Part shown: positions 10,012 to 18,114 of the stretch, piece by piece
How positions within the stretch are numbered: the stretch's first letter is position 1
Layout: each line of letters begins with the position of its first letter
Origin: Nocardia flavorosea NBRC 108225
GTDB taxonomy: Bacteria; Actinomycetota; Actinomycetes; Mycobacteriales; Mycobacteriaceae
Length of the DNA: 51,512 nucleotides
Reading direction: 5' to 3'
NCBI RefSeq assembly: GCF_001613385.1
Contig: NZ_BDCG01000007.1
Location: forward strand, 1-51,512
Program-made: the position numbers and the translations under genes
Notes under the pieces: model-generated
What the model was told of the DNA's origin: nothing
The model's input: only the letters and a program-made list of their open reading frames with translations
The model's database searches: none

Positions 10012-10225
10012 GTTTGCCCCGCTATTGAAAACCGAACTTGCAGCGGCCTACATATTCGCAGACCCGGTGTCTCCATTGCGTCATTGTTCGACCCAAACGT
10101 GGTGACCGTTACACGCCGGAACCGTACCCTGACGCCACGCCCGCGAGCCGGGCGGCCACGACCCCGGCCGAAAGCCGGCGAAACCGCAGGTCGCGGCGCC
10201 TTCTCCGAAAATCTCGCGGCCCGGT

Positions 10226-10858
10226 TCACCGCGCGGGGATTTCCGCTGCCCGCCCGGCGAGCACCGCGGCGACATAGGGGCCGAAGATGCGGCCGAGTTC
10301 GGCCGGTACGTCGTGTTGCGGCCCGGGCGGGGTAGGGATACAGCTGATCGCCAGCCGGACCAGGGCGTGGGCGAAGGTCTCGGCCTGGCCCCGGGTGAAG
10401 GCCACCCAGCTGCGCTGCATAACGCCGATGAGCCGCTCGGTGGCGTGCTCGATCAGCGGGCCGGCGTCGAGGGTGATGAGGCGCAGCAGATCGAGTTTGA
10501 CCTCGCCGACCACCAGCGATTGCACCAGTGGATCCTGGGCGGCGTCGCGGAAATAGCCGGCGATGCCGTCGCGGATCGAGGCGTCGGCGTCACCGATATT
10601 GGCGGCGAGCGCCGTCTCCACATGATCGACGAGATCGTCGGCCAAGCGGATGGCATAGGCCTCGGCCAGACCCTGACGCGAACCGAATTCGTTGTAGAGG
10701 GTCTGCCGGCTGACCCCGGCGCCGGCCGCCACCTCGGTCAGCGTGATCTTGGACCAGTCCCGTTGCCCGAGAAGGTCACGCATCGCGTCCAGGATGGCTG
10801 TGCGCAGCAACTCACGCGCAGACCCCTGGATGAAATTCCGGGATCCGGTGCTCGGCAT
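10226..10858 (-). CDS. TetR-family regulator of the alkane locus
   Basis: A 210-residue TetR/AcrR regulator. The N-terminal helix-turn-helix contains KITLTEVAAGAGVSRQTLYNEFGSRQGLAEAYA, close in type to the TetR proteins beside alkB in mycobacteria (Rv3249c) and to AlkU/AlkX of Rhodococcus and Dietzia. The C-terminal ligand domain is helical. In relatives this gene sits downstream of rubB; here it lies upstream of alkB on the same strand, so the locus has been rearranged. It probably represses alkB and its own gene. A candidate operator lies at 10875-10912. The ligand, likely an alkane-derived fatty acid, is inference from relatives. Confidence 0.88.
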   Translation of the reverse strand: MPSTGSRNFIQGSARELLRTAILDAMRDLLGQRDWSKITLTEVAAGAGVSRQTLYNEFGSRQGLAEAYAIRLADDLVDHVETALAANIGDADASIRDGIAGYFRDAAQDPLVQSLVVGEVKLDLLRLITLDAGPLIEHATERLIGVMQRSWVAFTRGQAETFAHALVRLAISCIPTPPGPQHDVPAELGRIFGPYVAAVLAGRAAEIPAR

Positions 10859-10874
10859 GGCAGCGACACTGGCA

Positions 10875-10912
10875 CGAACGACCTGTTCGAGTCAAAGTTT
10901 CAAGTTCGTTCG
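10875..10912. promoter_or_regulatory. Candidate TetR operator upstream of the tetR gene
   Basis: Inverted arms CGAACGA and TCGTTCG are separated by 24 bp, starting 17 bp upstream of the tetR start. The spacing is longer than in a typical TetR operator, so it may be two half-sites or chance. Confidence 0.35.
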
Positions 10913-10952
10913 GCCGGCTCCCGCCCTACCGGGCCCGGGTAGATCGCCGGAA

Positions 10953-11474
10953 TCAGGGTAAGAGCACGACGTCGGCGTCCGGTGGCAGGGCGTCCACCGG
11001 CCACCACCGCAGATCGGTGGATTCCGCACTGCGCACCGGTACCGCACCGGCCGGGGCGGTGATCCGGAACAGCAGATCCAGATGCCGCGTCGGGATCCCG
11101 AGGGAACAGGTGATCGGATGCGCTTGGGCCGCATAGAGTTCCGGTTCGATACGCAACCCGTCGATACCGGATTCCTCGGTGGCCTCGCGCAGCGCGGCCC
11201 CCGCCACCGTCTGATCGCTCTCCTCACAATGCCCGCCGAGCTGGATCCAGCGCCCGACCCGCGGATGCAGGGTCAGCAGGACCTCCCGGCCGTCGTACGA
11301 GAAAACCACGGCCGACGCGGTGATATGACCGGGTACGTGTTCACGCAGGCATCCACGCGGCGCCGACCCGAGAAATGCCAGTATCGCTTCGCGCAGCGAG
11401 GCCTCGGTACCACCGGCCGGTTTCCAGGCGGTCAGCAGTTCGACGGCCGAGGTGTGCAGCGATTCGGCGCTCAC
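10953..11474 (-). CDS. NUDIX hydrolase coupled to fbiB
   Basis: A 173-residue NUDIX protein. The NUDIX box [25 protein letters not shown] has the expected GX5EX7REUXEEXGU spacing, so it should hydrolyse a nucleoside diphosphate derivative; the substrate is unknown. Its ATG overlaps the fbiB stop as ATGA (11471-11474), making it the third gene of fbiA-fbiB-NUDIX. The tight coupling suggests a link to F420 metabolism or to cleaning up nucleotides from that pathway, but that is inference only. Confidence 0.88.
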   Translation of the reverse strand: MSAESLHTSAVELLTAWKPAGGTEASLREAILAFLGSAPRGCLREHVPGHITASAVVFSYDGREVLLTLHPRVGRWIQLGGHCEESDQTVAGAALREATEESGIDGLRIEPELYAAQAHPITCSLGIPTRHLDLLFRITAPAGAVPVRSAESTDLRWWPVDALPPDADVVLLP

Positions 11475-12838
11475 CGCTCCACCAGCCCCGCTGCCGGATC
11501 CCGCGGGTCACGGGGGGCGAGCTCCTCGATGGGGTGACCGACGGCTATGGCACCCAGCGGGTTCCAGTCGTCATCCAGGTCCAGGACCTCGCGGGTGACC
11601 TCCGGCGCGAAGATGGTCGAACCGATCCAGCAACTCCCCAGCCCCTCGGCGGCCAGCGCAACCAGCAACCCTTGCACCGCGGCGCCCACCGCGACGGTGA
11701 ACATGGTCCGTTCCGCGGCGCGACGGCGATCGTCGGGATAGTCATGGGCACCGTCGGGCACGCAGAACGGGATGATCACCTCCGGGGCGTCGAAGAGTAT
11801 GCGCCCCCGGTTCACCCGGCGCTCCACCCGTTCGGCATCCAGGCCGTCGGCCAGGAGATCGGCCCGCCACTTCTCCGCCATGGCTGTGAGCAGCCGCGCA
11901 CGCCGGGCCGGGTCGCGTAGCCAGACGAACCGCACGGGTCGGGTGTGATGCGGCGCGGGGGCGGTCAACGCGACGGCGGTCGCCGACCGGATCTTCTCCG
12001 GGTCCACCGGGTCGGCGGTGAAACTGCGCACCGAGCGCCGCAGCAGCACCGCCTCTTCCCGGCCGCGTTGCAGGGCCTCGGCCGTACCGAGCCAGAACAG
12101 ATCGTCGGTTCCCGCACGAACGAGGTCGGCCGCGGTCGAACCGTCGTCGGTGAGTGTGAGTCCACGGACCACCGCCACCGGCACCGCGCCCAGTTTGCCC
12201 TTCACCAGATCGGCGGCCGCGGCGAGTTCGTCGGCAATTGCGACCTGGGTGACCTGCAGTTCGTTGCCCTGGCCGTCCACCGCGCCCGAATAGTCGTGCA
12301 GTACACGCAGTCCCGCCGAGCCGATCGCGACATCGGTCTGGCCGTTACGCCATGCGCGCCCCATCGTATCGGTGACCACCACCGCCACGTTCACCCCGAG
12401 CCGGGTCGCCAGCGCCGAACGCAACCCTTTCGCGCTGCCGTCGGGGTCGGCGGGAAGCAGGACGAGTTCGCCGCGTTCGACATTGGACCCGTCCACCCCG
12501 GAGGCGGCCTGGACGATGCCGAGCCGGTTCTCGGTGATCAGGGTGCGGCCGCGGCGGGCCACGAGCCGCACCGATTCCTGCTCCACCAGCCGCCGCCGTA
12601 CCGCATCGCGCTCCTCCGGATCGGTTGGCGCGGTGACGATCCGTCCCTCCGCCTTGGCGACGATCTTGCTGGTGACCACCAGAACATCGCCGTCGGCGAG
12701 CCACGGAGCACAGGCGGCGATATGTTCGGCGAGGTCGTCACCGGGCCGGAATTCCGGTAATCCGGCAATCGGCAGAATACGCAATTCCGCGGCGGCGTGA
12801 TCGGCAATTACCTCGGCGAACGACTCGGCGCCGGTCAC
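11471..12838 (-). CDS. fbiB: Coenzyme F420:L-glutamate ligase / dehydro-F420 reductase FbiB
   Basis: A 455-residue two-domain protein. The N-terminal CofE-type ligase domain (about 1-245) has [12 protein letters not shown] and [17 protein letters not shown] and adds the glutamate tail to F420-0. The C-terminal FMN-binding nitroreductase-like domain (about 255-455, from LLRRSVRSF to GAIAVGHP) reduces dehydro-F420. The GTG at 12838 overlaps the fbiA stop as GTGA. The frame is open upstream to 13057, but that part is fbiA in another frame. Mycobacterial FbiB has 448 residues. Confidence 0.95.
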   Translation of the reverse strand: MTGAESFAEVIADHAAAELRILPIAGLPEFRPGDDLAEHIAACAPWLADGDVLVVTSKIVAKAEGRIVTAPTDPEERDAVRRRLVEQESVRLVARRGRTLITENRLGIVQAASGVDGSNVERGELVLLPADPDGSAKGLRSALATRLGVNVAVVVTDTMGRAWRNGQTDVAIGSAGLRVLHDYSGAVDGQGNELQVTQVAIADELAAAADLVKGKLGAVPVAVVRGLTLTDDGSTAADLVRAGTDDLFWLGTAEALQRGREEAVLLRRSVRSFTADPVDPEKIRSATAVALTAPAPHHTRPVRFVWLRDPARRARLLTAMAEKWRADLLADGLDAERVERRVNRGRILFDAPEVIIPFCVPDGAHDYPDDRRRAAERTMFTVAVGAAVQGLLVALAAEGLGSCWIGSTIFAPEVTREVLDLDDDWNPLGAIAVGHPIEELAPRDPRDPAAGLVER

Positions 12839-13833
12839 GGTTTCACTCCTGCCAGATCGAGGGCCGCACGCACCATTTCGGCGGTGGCCTGCGGATCGGT
12901 CATCAACAGCGGCACGCTGCGCACCTGCACCCCGGGAACGTCGGCGGTATCGGTGGTGTGGACCAGCCAGCCGTCGAGAATGCCGGTGGCCGAACGTGAT
13001 CCGTAGTGCCGGCCGACCGCCTCCGCGGAGGTCTCCACACCGATCACCGACAGGCATTCGTCGGCCATACCGCGTAGCGGCTTCCCATCGATCACCGGCG
13101 ATACACCGATCACCGGGGCCGCGGTGGTGCGCAATGCGCCCCGAATTCCGGGCACCGAGAGGATGGAGCCCACGCTCACAACGGGGTTCGAGGGGGCCAG
13201 TAATACGATATCAGCATCGGCTATGAGTTCGATCACATTCGGTGCCGGCTTGGCTTCATCGGCCCCGATTGTGGCGAATCCATGAGTTCGGACGTCGGCC
13301 CGGTACCGAACCCACCACTCCTGGAAATGGATCGCGCGACGTTCGCTGGGGCTCTCCGGGTCGCTGATAACAACATGCGTTTCACAGCGATCGTCGGTTG
13401 CCGGGATGAGTTCGACGCCCGGCTGCCATCGATTGCACAGCGCCTCGGTAACCGCGGAGAGCGGATAGCCGGCACGTAACATTTCCGTGCGAACCAGATG
13501 TGTGGCGATATCCCGATCCCCCAGCCCGAACCAGTCCGGCTGAGCATGGTATTTCGCCAACTCTTCCTTCGCGTGCCAGGTTTCCCCCGGCCGGCCCCAG
13601 CCGCGCTCGGTATCTATTCCACCACCGAGGGTATACATGCAGGTATCGAGGTCGGGGCAGATTCTCAACCCGTGCATCCAGACGTCATCGCCCACATTGA
13701 CGATGGCCGAAACCTTCGCTTCGGGCAGCAGCTCCCGCACGCCCTGCAGGAACCGCGCGCCACCGACTCCGCCGACCAGGACGACGATACGGGGACCATT
13801 GGCGGGCCCGATGTCCGCTTGTTGTGAAGTCAC
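12835..13833 (-). CDS. fbiA: 2-phospho-L-lactate (phosphoenolpyruvyl) transferase FbiA
   Basis: A 332-residue CofD/FbiA family enzyme that joins the phospho-three-carbon unit to Fo, forming (dehydro-)F420-0. Recognisable parts are the N-terminal [13 protein letters not shown] loop, [20 protein letters not shown] and [15 protein letters not shown]. The start is a GTG at 13833; an 11-13 residue leader precedes the first strand. fbiA is divergent from whiB2 over 344 bp, which contain the whiB2 promoter. Translation is coupled to fbiB. Confidence 0.95.
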   Translation of the reverse strand: MTSQQADIGPANGPRIVVLVGGVGGARFLQGVRELLPEAKVSAIVNVGDDVWMHGLRICPDLDTCMYTLGGGIDTERGWGRPGETWHAKEELAKYHAQPDWFGLGDRDIATHLVRTEMLRAGYPLSAVTEALCNRWQPGVELIPATDDRCETHVVISDPESPSERRAIHFQEWWVRYRADVRTHGFATIGADEAKPAPNVIELIADADIVLLAPSNPVVSVGSILSVPGIRGALRTTAAPVIGVSPVIDGKPLRGMADECLSVIGVETSAEAVGRHYGSRSATGILDGWLVHTTDTADVPGVQVRSVPLLMTDPQATAEMVRAALDLAGVKP

Positions 13834-13959
13834 ATCTGTACACCCTATGCGGCGCGGGAAATAGTGCGTCTCCCGCTATATTTGCCGGTCATTTGCTATT
13901 CGGGTCACAAGATCGACTCGGAATGCCGCGCGGGATAGTAACGGAATAGTGACGGTGGC

Positions 13960-13989
13960 TTGACCATCGCACCCGGCGGCGTGTCTAAT
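13960..13989 (+). promoter_or_regulatory. Sigma-70-type promoter for whiB2
   Basis: TTGACC (13960-13965) and TCTAAT (13984-13989) are separated by 18 bp, close to the vegetative consensus. The predicted start is near 13996, giving a leader of about 180 nt before the whiB2 ATG. It is the best promoter match I see in the 344-bp fbiA-whiB2 intergenic region. Confidence 0.55.
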
Positions 13990-14041
13990 CACAGACATGT
14001 CATTCCGGACGGCGCTGGAAGTTCAAGGCGCGAACGGAAAC

Positions 14042-14057
14042 TCGAACAGGTGTTCGA
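14042..14057. promoter_or_regulatory. Candidate LexA/SOS box upstream of whiB2
   Basis: TCGAACAGGTGTTCGA fits the actinobacterial SOS-box consensus TCGAAC-N4-GTTCGA exactly. It lies 120 bp upstream of the whiB2 ATG and about 46 bp downstream of the predicted transcription start, where a bound repressor could act as a roadblock or cover a second promoter. Confidence 0.6.
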
Positions 14058-14177
14058 ATTGGAATGACGAGCTCGGGGAAGTCCGCGAGACAACATCGCG
14101 GAGTTAGGCCGTCGATATGCGTGTGGATCGACGGAAAGAAATCATTCTGCGCTAACACACAGTGAGGAGGCGGAGCG

Positions 14178-14579
14178 ATGGCCGAAGAACTGGCCCCGGC
14201 CGGCATTCCGGTGGGTGTATCGCGAACCGATTCCACAGCAGGCGCAGCACGAGGCGTCGCTGCTGACAACGGCTGGACCGATCGCGATCGGAGTGAGCGA
14301 GAATCGACACCCCGGCTCAGCCTTATCGTGACCGGTTTCGACGAGATGTTCGACTCCATCGAGGAACAGTGGCAGGAACGCGCATTGTGCGCGGAAACCG
14401 ATCCGGAAGCGTTCTTCCCGGAGAAGGGCGGCTCCACACGCGAGGCCAAACGCATCTGCATGGGATGCGAGGTCCGCGACGAATGCCTGGAATACGCGCT
14501 CGCACACGATGAACGGTTCGGTATCTGGGGCGGCCTGTCGGAGCGGGAGCGCCGGCGCCTCAAGCGCGGTATCGGCTGA
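14178..14579 (+). CDS. whiB2: WhiB2/WhmD-type iron-sulfur transcription factor
   Basis: A 133-residue WhiB protein. The four cluster-binding cysteines are C71, C94, C97 and C103, followed by the GIWGG turn (115-119) and the basic tail SERERRRLKRG that contacts DNA. The core is almost identical to mycobacterial WhiB2, which controls septation and is essential in mycobacteria. The ATG at 14178 has an AGGAGG site 8 bases upstream. This start adds roughly 45 N-terminal residues compared with the 89-residue M. tuberculosis protein; an internal ATG at residue 57 would give the short form. A hairpin at 14600-14624 probably ends the transcript. Confidence 0.94.
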   Translation: MAEELAPAGIPVGVSRTDSTAGAARGVAADNGWTDRDRSERESTPRLSLIVTGFDEMFDSIEEQWQERALCAETDPEAFFPEKGGSTREAKRICMGCEVRDECLEYALAHDERFGIWGGLSERERRRLKRGIG

Positions 14580-14599
14580 CGACACCGCTCGCGTCGGTG

Positions 14600-14624
14600 C
14601 GCCCCGGAGCAGGTAGCCGGGGCG
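14600..14624 (+). terminator. Hairpin after whiB2
   Basis: Arms CGCCCCGG and CCGGGGCG flank a 9-nt loop, 20 bp after the whiB2 stop and before the next gene at 14664. No T-tract. Confidence 0.5.
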
Positions 14625-14663
14625 GGCCGTCGCGGTCGGCGATCGGTGACTAACGTTCGAGTC

Positions 14664-15143
14664 ATGGCACGATCCCGCAATCGCAGACCCCCGACCGCCC
14701 GGTCGGTGAGCCGCCGCGGTCGCGGCGTGCGCGGACCCATGCTTCCTCCCACGGTCCCGGCCTGGCGCACCCGCGGCCAGAAATTCGACCGGCTGGTCCT
14801 CGAGGCGTTCGCGCCACTGGACACCCGCTGGCACGACCGCCTCACCAAACTGGATATCGCCGTCGACGATGTCCCGAAAATCCGCCCGCTGCACCCGGAC
14901 TCCGTCACCTGGCCGGACGAGGTGGTCGCCGACGGCCCGGTCCCGCTGTCGCGGCTCATCCCGGCCGGAGTCGACCGGCACGGCACCCCCATCCGCGCAC
15001 GCGTCGTGCTGTTCCGCAAACCACTCGAATTACGCGCGGGCGATCCGGAGGATCTGGTGGACCTGCTGCGCGAAGTACTGGTCCAGCAGATCGCGACCTA
15101 CCTCGGCGTCGACCCGGACGTCATCGACCCCGAACCGGAATAG
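14664..15143 (+). CDS. Zincin-fold (metallopeptidase family, PF06262-like) protein lacking HExxH
   Basis: A 159-residue homologue of Rv3259. The family core FDRLVLEAFAPLD and LDIAVDDVPKI is clear, and the C-terminal helix region LREVLVQQIATYLGVDPD aligns with the place where typical members have HExxHhhG. Here the catalytic HExxH is absent (VLVQQIATYLG), so metalloprotease activity is not expected. The N terminus is a basic, Arg-rich stretch of about 30 residues. The ATG at 14664 is chosen; an upstream in-frame ATG at 14646 lacks support. It lies between whiB2 and DUF3499 as in mycobacteria. Function unknown. Confidence 0.82.
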   Translation: MARSRNRRPPTARSVSRRGRGVRGPMLPPTVPAWRTRGQKFDRLVLEAFAPLDTRWHDRLTKLDIAVDDVPKIRPLHPDSVTWPDEVVADGPVPLSRLIPAGVDRHGTPIRARVVLFRKPLELRAGDPEDLVDLLREVLVQQIATYLGVDPDVIDPEPE

Positions 15144-15164
15144 CCGGAGCCGATCTGCCGCGCG

Positions 15165-15239
15165 ACAAAGTTCTGCACCTCGAAGACACCCACTGGACGC
15201 GGCAGCAGCGAACCGAGATCCCGGCGTGAACAACGGGCA
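15165..15239 (+). repeat. Direct repeat, copy A (after the zincin-like gene)
   Basis: About 75 bp, matching 16352-16429 at roughly three bases in four with two one-base gaps. Shared cores include GTTCTGCA, CTGGA and ACCGAG. It starts 22 bp after the stop of the preceding gene. Role unknown. Confidence 0.65.
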
Positions 15240-15915
15240 TCGCGATCACAGGACAATCTCGCCCGGCCGGGCTGCGCCGCAATTGCCCCCAGTTATCTGG
15301 CCACCCCCGGACCATGGGTGGGGCCCGGCCGGTTCTGGAGCGACGGAGCCGGGGAACGAAGCGCAGGAGTGAAGACCCGGGCGTATAAGGGCCCCACCTT
15401 CGAGGCGCGGAGCGCCTCCGAAATTACGGCCCGCCCCTTCACCGACGGTCGACCCCGACAGCACGGCACCCCCCTGCGCCGCGGTGCACTCCGAATCACA
15501 CCCGCCCCGCGCCGCGGCGCACTCCACAGCACTCCCCGCCCGTCGACCAAAGGCCCACCCAACAGCAAGCACTCCAACCCACACCCCCACCGTGCCGCAG
15601 CACGCTCCAAAAGCGCACCCCCTCCCTTCACAAACAGCTCACCCAGCGGCACTTGGTTGCGGACGGCTTACACCAGTGAGGCGGGCGCCCGGCCGGCCAC
15701 CGCGAGTAATACGCCGAACTGCTGAACAGTTCCTCCCCTGTTTCGCCGACGGCGCCGCGCAGATGGTGCCGCCGGAGATGATCGGCGCCGACCGGCTCCC
15801 GGCACCAGGGCCGGCAGCGCCGCGAATCCCCCGGCACCGGAGGCGACGCCGAAATCACAGCGTGTCTGCCCCACCTGTGTCCGTGTTGCGGGTTACTCTC
15901 ATCCACGTGATCTCC
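15240..15915. other. Gene-free, C-rich spacer
   Basis: About 675 bp without a recognisable gene. The plus strand is strongly C-rich from about 15440 to 15650, with short imperfect repeats around CCGCGGYGCACTCC. A small hairpin with a bulge lies at 15401-15424. Open frames on both strands give low-complexity proteins with no family features. The promoter for the DUF3499 gene should lie at its 3' end, but no clear -35/-10 pair is visible. Confidence 0.6.
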
Positions 15916-16290
15916 ATGCGTCGTTGCTGCCGACCCGGCTGCAAGAATCCGGCCGTCGCGACGCTGACCTATGTTTACTCGGACTCCACCGCCGTGGTGG
16001 GTCCGCTGGCGACGGTGGCCGAACCCCATTCCTGGGACCTCTGCGGAACACACGCCTCCCGGATCACCGCCCCCAAGGGCTGGGATATGGTCCGGCACGA
16101 GGGCGGTTTCGCCACGAGCCCCGATGACGACGACCTCACGGCACTGGCCGAGGCCGTCCGCGAAGCGGGCCTACGCCGCCGCCCGCCCGAACCGGAGCAG
16201 CGCGGCTATCGCGAGCACACGCCTCCCCCGCGCCCTACCCGCACGGGACGCCGTGGACATCTGCGGGTCCTCCCCGACCCTCCCGGCTGA
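15916..16290 (+). CDS. DUF3499 family protein
   Basis: A 124-residue homologue of Rv3258c. The N terminus MRRCCRPGCKNPAVATL contains a CC...C cluster, followed by YVYSDSTAVVGPLAT, HSWDLCGTHASRITAPKGW and an Arg/Pro-rich tail. The Cys and His residues (CC, C, C..H) suggest a small metal-binding domain. The role is unknown; the gene is conserved next to manB in mycolic-acid bacteria. The start is ATG 15916; an in-frame GTG at 15907 is an alternative. Confidence 0.87.
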   Translation: MRRCCRPGCKNPAVATLTYVYSDSTAVVGPLATVAEPHSWDLCGTHASRITAPKGWDMVRHEGGFATSPDDDDLTALAEAVREAGLRRRPPEPEQRGYREHTPPPRPTRTGRRGHLRVLPDPPG

Positions 16291-16351
16291 TATCCGGCGC
16301 GCCTGACTCCTGCCGCACCCGACTACCGGTTCGGCTGTGCGGTTCGACGGC

Positions 16352-16429
16352 ACAAGGTTCTGCAACCTCGGAAGACATCCGCTGGAAGCCGCAGCAACGG
16401 ACCGAGCGCCCCAGCGTGCACGACAGGCA
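16352..16429 (+). repeat. Direct repeat, copy B (after DUF3499)
   Basis: The second copy of the ~75-bp element at 15165-15239, 61 bp after the DUF3499 stop. The two copies sit in the same relative place, just behind a stop codon on the plus strand. Confidence 0.65.
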
Positions 16430-16620
16430 GGACCTGCAAACGCCGACGCGGCCGGCGCCGAGTCGTGCGGCCCCGCTTCGAGAGCGGATCGCGGTACGGC
16501 TGCTCAGTTCGAGCCGGCCAGGTGGCCGCCGGCCGGGGATTGTCCCGGGATCGAGACGGGTGGGACCGGAGGCACTGCCATGAATACGGCGCCGAAGTGG
16601 CACCTACTAGGGTGGTCCCC

Positions 16621-17997
16621 ATGACAGTCGCCCGCCCTGCCGAGTCCGTGAACGCGGTGATCAAGGCCTACGACATCCGCGGCGTCGTCGGGGAACAACT
16701 CGATGCCGATTTCGTCCGGGATACCGGCTCCGCGTTCGCTCGGCTCATGCGGGCCGAAGACGCGCGACGCATCGTGATCGGTCACGATATGCGCGCCTCG
16801 TCTCCGGAGCTGGTGGATGCGTTCGCCGCAGGCGTGCTGGCTCAGGGGCTGGACGTGGTGCGGATCGGCCTGGCATCCACCGACCAGCTGTATTTCGCCT
16901 CGGGCACTCTCGACTGCCCGGGCGCCATGTTCACCGCCAGCCACAACCCGGCCCGCTACAACGGCATCAAATTGTGCCGGGCGCGGGCGCTGCCGGTGGG
17001 TCAGGACACCGGTCTCGCCACCATCGCCGAGGAACTCGTCACCGGTGTTCCGGGCTACGACGGCGCGACGGGCACCACCACGGAAACCGATTTGCTCGGC
17101 GATTACGCGGTGTTCCTGCGCGAACTGGTGGAGCTGGACGGTATCCGGCCGCTGACCGTCGCGGTGGACGCCGGTAACGGGATGGGCGGGCATACCGTTC
17201 CTGCCGTTCTCGGCGCCCTGCCGCAGGTGACGATCGTGCCGCTGTACTTCGAACTGGACGGGTCGTTCCCCAACCACGAGGCCAATCCGCTGGATCCGGC
17301 GAACCTGGTGGATCTGCAGAAACTGGTCCGGGAATCGGGGGCCGATATCGGGCTGGCGTTCGACGGTGACGCCGACCGTTGTTTCGTCGTCGACGAGCAG
17401 GGTGATCCGGTCTCGCCGTCCGCGATCACCGCGCTGGTCGCCGAGCGCGAACTCGCCAAGGAGCCCGGTGCCACGATCATCCACAATCTGATCACCTCAC
17501 GGTCGGTCCCGGAACTGGTGACCGAGCTGGGCGGCTCCCCGGTGCGCTCGCGCGTCGGGCATTCGTTCATCAAACAGCTCATGGCGAGTACAGGTGCGGT
17601 TTTCGGCGGAGAGCACTCCGCGCACTACTACTTCCGCGATTTCTGGGGCGCCGATTCCGGCATGCTGGCCGCATTGCATGTGCTGGCCGCCCTCGGTGAG
17701 GACAAGCGGCCCGCTTCGGAACTGATGGCCTCCTACACCGGGTACGCCGCCTCGGGAGAGATCAATTCGACCGTCACCGACGCCGCCGAACGCACCGGCG
17801 CGGTGCTCGACGCTTTCGCCGGCCGGGCGGTGGCGGTGGACCGCCTCGACGGCGTGACGGTCCAACTCCCCGAGAATGCCTGGTTCAACCTGCGAGCCTC
17901 CAATACCGAACCGCTACTGCGGCTCAACGTCGAAGCGCGCTGTCCGGAGGAAGTAGACGCACTCGTGACCGAGATTCTGCGCATCGTCCGCGCCTGA
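16621..17997 (+). CDS. manB: Phosphomannomutase / phosphoglucomutase
   Basis: A 458-residue alpha-D-phosphohexomutase that interconverts mannose-6-phosphate and mannose-1-phosphate for GDP-mannose, the donor for mannosylated lipids and glycans. Motifs: the phosphoserine loop TASHNP (Ser107), the metal loop DGDADR (248-253), the sugar-binding GGEHSAHYYFRDF and the phosphate-binding RASNTEPLLRLNVEA. ATG 16621 begins the family homology; the frame is open further upstream but into unrelated sequence. It heads a manB-tobH-manA cluster. Confidence 0.96.
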   Translation: MTVARPAESVNAVIKAYDIRGVVGEQLDADFVRDTGSAFARLMRAEDARRIVIGHDMRASSPELVDAFAAGVLAQGLDVVRIGLASTDQLYFASGTLDCPGAMFTASHNPARYNGIKLCRARALPVGQDTGLATIAEELVTGVPGYDGATGTTTETDLLGDYAVFLRELVELDGIRPLTVAVDAGNGMGGHTVPAVLGALPQVTIVPLYFELDGSFPNHEANPLDPANLVDLQKLVRESGADIGLAFDGDADRCFVVDEQGDPVSPSAITALVAERELAKEPGATIIHNLITSRSVPELVTELGGSPVRSRVGHSFIKQLMASTGAVFGGEHSAHYYFRDFWGADSGMLAALHVLAALGEDKRPASELMASYTGYAASGEINSTVTDAAERTGAVLDAFAGRAVAVDRLDGVTVQLPENAWFNLRASNTEPLLRLNVEARCPEEVDALVTEILRIVRA

Positions 17998-18114
17998 CTG
18001 GAATAGTGGAAATACACACCGTGGATTCGCCCGTTCCAGGCCCGGTATCCACGACCCGGGCGGTGGCGGCGGCCGAGACCGAAAACAGCGCGATGAGGGG
18101 AGGTGCCACGCCCG

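Noticed and set aside
15293..15652. Minus-strand 119-codon frame in the C-rich spacer
   Set aside because: Its repetitive APRRGAG/APRRRGV sequence reflects DNA composition; no ribosome site or homology.
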